Positions 61,333 through 64,000 of a stretch of DNA of 64,000 nucleotides are shown one piece after another. Below the pieces are notes generated by a model. The model was not told the DNA's origin and ran no database searches. It saw only the letters and a list, made by a program, of their open reading frames with translations. Location: contig NZ_CP114054.1 of NCBI RefSeq assembly GCF_026967575.1, positions 930,001 through 994,000 on the forward strand, given 5' to 3'. The DNA is from Aurantiacibacter sp. MUD11 (lineage in GTDB: Bacteria; Pseudomonadota; Alphaproteobacteria; Sphingomonadales; Sphingomonadaceae). Numbering within the stretch: position 1 is the first letter of the stretch; each line of letters starts with the position of its first letter. A program made the translations under genes and the position numbers.

Positions 61333-63270
61333 ATGCGCGCAGGCACGGTCACCACACTGGCTACCTTGCTCGCCTGTACAACCGCCTGCACCACTGCCTC
61401 GCTGTCGCCGCTTGCGGCGCAGGAACAAGGCGGTGCGATGCCCGATGGCGATTGGCAGACGATCCACCGCGACCTGGCCTCCACCCGATTCTCGCCGCTG
61501 GCAGACATCAACCGCGCCAACGTGGGCAGCCTGCAGCAGGCCTGGGCCTATCCTTATCGTGCGTTCAACAATGCCGTACCGCTCGTCATCGACGGCATCA
61601 TGTATTTCCCCGCGCAGAATCGCATCGTCGCGCTGGATGCCGCGACGGGTGAGGAAGTGTGGGTCCACACCCACGAGTTCCCGGCCAGCGACACGCCCGG
61701 CCCGCCGCCCAGCTTTGCCGGTCGCGGCCTTGGCTACTGGCCCGGCGATGGCACGCACGGCGCGCGTCTGCTGGTAACCGCCGGCTCCATGCTGATGGCC
61801 TTCGACATGGCCACGGGCGAACCGATCGCTTCCTTTGGGGACAACGGCGCTGTCGCCATCGATCCCGGATACAGCGGCACACCGACGATTACCGGCAACA
61901 CCGCCATCATCGGCGCCGCCAGCCTGGAAAATCCGCAGGGTGCGGAAGGCAATCCGCGCGGCTTCGACGTCATTACCGGCGAAAAGCTGTGGGAATTCGA
62001 CACCACGCCCGACGCCGGCCAGCCCTACAACGAGACCTGGGGCGACGGCTGGGTGGATCGCGGCGGCACCAACATGTGGGGCTTCGCGGCGACGGTCGAT
62101 GAAAGCACCGGCACGGCCTACCTGCCGATCGCTGGACCGGCGCACAATTACTATGGCGGCGATCGCCCCGGCACCAATGTCTACGGCAACTCCGTGGTCG
62201 CGGTGGATGCCCGCACGGGTGAGTACAAGTGGCACTTCCAGACGGTGCACCACGACCTGTGGGACATCGACATGAGCCACGCCGGCCCGCTGCTGCCGGT
62301 CACCACGCCCGATGGCCAAACTCACCAGGTCCTCGCCAACGTCGGCAAGTCGAGCATGTTCTTCGTGCTGGATGCCGAGGACGGCGAACCGGTGCACCCG
62401 GTAGAGGAACGCCGCGTTCCTCCCGGAGACGTGCCGGGCGAATATTACCATCCGACGCAGCCCTTCCCGGTCGTCACCCCGCCGCTCAGCCGCGTGGAGA
62501 TGACCTATCAGGACATCGTCGGGCCGGAAGACACCACGCCGGAGCATTCGGAGGCCTGTTACGAGATGTGGGATGCCGCAGGCGGCTTCCTCAACTTGGG
62601 TCCTTACACCCCCTTCATGTACCGCGCCGAAGGCCAGCCGCCGCGCTCGACCATCCAGCTTCCCGGCGGGATCGGCGGGGTGAACTGGGGTGGCCCGGCA
62701 GCCGATCCGACCACCGGCATGGTATATGTCAACGCGCTCGACACCTCGCTGGTCGGCTGGGTGGAGAAGGTGGAAGGCGACCAGCCCTATTCCTTCGATG
62801 CGACGCAAGCCCCGGAATACGACCGCGCGAGCGTGAACGGCAAAGGCCCGTTCTTCAGCTTTTCCGCGCCGCTTTCGGGCGAATATGACGACAATGGCCG
62901 TCCGGTGGGTCCAAGCCTGCCGTGCTACAAGCCGCCGTGGGCGCGGCTGACGGCGGTCGACGCCAATACCGGTGAAATCGCCTGGGCGGTTCCGCTGGGC
63001 CAGTACGACGAGCTGCCCGAGGGCCGCCGCGTGCTGGGCAATGCCGGCAGTGCGGGTCCGACCGTGACTGCCGGCGGACTGGTTTTCGTGGGCGCTACCA
63101 ATGATCGCCGCTTCCGTGCCTTTGACGCGGATAGCGGTGAGCAGCTATGGGAAGTGCAATTACAGGGAAATGCCAACGCCAACCCGTTTAGTTATCGGGG
63201 AAGCGACGGCAGGCAATATGTCGCGATCAATGCCTCCGGGCAGATCGTGGCCTTTGCCTTGGAACAATAG
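61333..63270 (+). CDS. PQQ propeller dehydrogenase, soluble glucose-dehydrogenase type
   Basis: A 645-residue secreted protein (signal with a cysteine-rich region ending PLAAQ, residue 30) starting at the ATG at 61333, which has GGGAGA upstream. It has HHDLWDIDMSHAG with Asp308 and GKSSMFFVLDAEDG with Lys339, and NYYGGDRPGTNVYGNS. No haem or anchor. It is closest in layout to the 44.8-kb and 50.7-kb quinoproteins. The next gene, another member of the unknown secreted family, starts 20 bases later. Confidence 0.9.
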   Translation: MRAGTVTTLATLLACTTACTTASLSPLAAQEQGGAMPDGDWQTIHRDLASTRFSPLADINRANVGSLQQAWAYPYRAFNNAVPLVIDGIMYFPAQNRIVALDAATGEEVWVHTHEFPASDTPGPPPSFAGRGLGYWPGDGTHGARLLVTAGSMLMAFDMATGEPIASFGDNGAVAIDPGYSGTPTITGNTAIIGAASLENPQGAEGNPRGFDVITGEKLWEFDTTPDAGQPYNETWGDGWVDRGGTNMWGFAATVDESTGTAYLPIAGPAHNYYGGDRPGTNVYGNSVVAVDARTGEYKWHFQTVHHDLWDIDMSHAGPLLPVTTPDGQTHQVLANVGKSSMFFVLDAEDGEPVHPVEERRVPPGDVPGEYYHPTQPFPVVTPPLSRVEMTYQDIVGPEDTTPEHSEACYEMWDAAGGFLNLGPYTPFMYRAEGQPPRSTIQLPGGIGGVNWGGPAADPTTGMVYVNALDTSLVGWVEKVEGDQPYSFDATQAPEYDRASVNGKGPFFSFSAPLSGEYDDNGRPVGPSLPCYKPPWARLTAVDANTGEIAWAVPLGQYDELPEGRRVLGNAGSAGPTVTAGGLVFVGATNDRRFRAFDADSGEQLWEVQLQGNANANPFSYRGSDGRQYVAINASGQIVAFALEQ

Positions 63271-63290
63271 CAAGGACTTGAGGAGAGTTT

Positions 63291-64000
63291 ATGCGGGGCC
63301 TTACAAAATTCGCGACTGTCGCAGCGGCGGCCGTGGCTATGGCAACTGTCACCACCACGCCGGCACTGGCCGACGGCCACGGGGAAGCGGAAATGGAGCG
63401 CATTGGCGACCATCCCAACCTCAACGGTGTCTGGCAGGTGCTCAACACCGCCAACTGGAACGTGGAGCCGCACAGTGCCGGCCCGAACCCGCTGCCGCAG
63501 GGTGATCGCATCTTGGGCGCCATCGGCGCCATTCCGGCTGGCCTGGGTGTCGTTGAAGGCGGTTCGATCCCCTACAATGAAGTCGCGCAGGAACGCCTCG
63601 CCTACAACCGCGAGAACGTGATCAACTACGATCCGGAAGCCGCCTGCTACCTGCCGGGCATCCCGCGGGCGACCTACATGCCCTACCCGTTCCAGATCGT
63701 GCAGGGTGACGGCGACGACATCCTGATGGTCTACGAATATGCCTCGGCAAACCGCGTGATCCACATGCAGGAAGTCGGCATCCCGCCGATCGATACCTGG
63801 ATGGGCACCAGCTACGGCCAGTGGGAAGGCGACACGCTGGTCGTCACCACGCTGGCGCAGGGTCCCGGCCTGGTGAAGCTGCCCGAAGGTCTGATGATCG
63901 ACGGCGTGACCTGGCTCGACCGTGCCGGCAACTACCTGACCAACCACGCCACCGTGGTCGAGCGTTTCACGCTGGACGAAAGCGGCGACCACATCGATTA
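63291..64000 (+). CDS. secreted protein of unknown function, distant family copy 4 (3' end cut by the window)
   Basis: A GAGGAGAG site precedes the ATG. At least 236 residues are visible, with a signal peptide (ending PALADG). Family hallmarks are a start block DHPNLNGVWQVLNTANWN, an AACYLPGIPRATYMPYP segment with one Cys, QIVQGDGDDILMVYEYASANRV and GTSYGQWEGDTLVVTT. It is more divergent than the three tandem copies and closer to the widespread form of this family. It follows the PQQ gene closely, as copy 1 follows another quinoprotein. Confidence 0.85.
   Translation, partial: MRGLTKFATVAAAAVAMATVTTTPALADGHGEAEMERIGDHPNLNGVWQVLNTANWNVEPHSAGPNPLPQGDRILGAIGAIPAGLGVVEGGSIPYNEVAQERLAYNRENVINYDPEAACYLPGIPRATYMPYPFQIVQGDGDDILMVYEYASANRVIHMQEVGIPPIDTWMGTSYGQWEGDTLVVTTLAQGPGLVKLPEGLMIDGVTWLDRAGNYLTNHATVVERFTLDESGDHID

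Overview
The window is high-GC, almost fully coding DNA from an alphaproteobacterial chromosome, most likely a sphingomonad of the Erythrobacteraceae type. This rests on gene content and order (purC-purS-purQ, glmS/glmU, purM-purN-hdaA, lptD-surA-pdxA-rsmA, DUF2794-cysE, ndk-holC-pepA), on a circularly permuted two-piece tmRNA as found in alphaproteobacteria, and on a LigE-like glutathione transferase typical of sphingomonads. No insertion sequence, prophage, CRISPR array or tRNA gene was seen.

Layout. 1-34.9 kb is mainly housekeeping: a CPA1 Na+/H+ antiporter cut by the window start, a PEGA lipoprotein, purine genes (purC, purS, purQ, then purM, purN), a secreted M16 protease, a membrane GGDEF-EAL protein, UDP-GlcNAc synthesis (glmS, glmU), a gph-type phosphatase, cysE, hdaA, a sulfotransferase, ndk, holC, a 45-residue DUF2256 gene, pepA, the divergent lptD-surA-pdxA-rsmA operon, a PilZ protein and an M20 hydrolase-astA-astB arginine-catabolism operon. 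34.9-36.1 kb holds a small membrane protein behind a consensus sigma-54 promoter, the permuted tmRNA on the minus strand and mscL. 36.2-42.6 kb has a LemA/TPM-domain operon, a Nudix hydrolase with a ketopantoate-reductase-like protein, and a LigE-like GST, 2-hydroxyacid dehydrogenase and glycerate-kinase-like operon.

42.6-64 kb is an accessory-looking oxidative locus. It encodes five predicted periplasmic quinoproteins of three architectures: one with a C-terminal haem, three soluble glucose-dehydrogenase-like propellers without a membrane anchor, and one with an N-terminal haem like polyvinyl-alcohol dehydrogenase. With them come two small c-type cytochromes, a VOC protein, a secreted carboxylesterase, a pair of related four-helix membrane proteins (DUF6644-like), a HupE-type membrane protein, and four members of a secreted family of unknown function (three in tandem, one cut by the window end). 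Stop/start overlaps tie the first quinoprotein to the second and another to the tandem family. No transcription factor, PQQ biosynthesis gene or TonB receptor is encoded in the locus as far as it is visible, so control and cofactor supply must come from elsewhere. The likely theme is periplasmic oxidation of an alcohol- or ester-containing substrate feeding electrons to cytochromes; the substrate cannot be read from the sequence.
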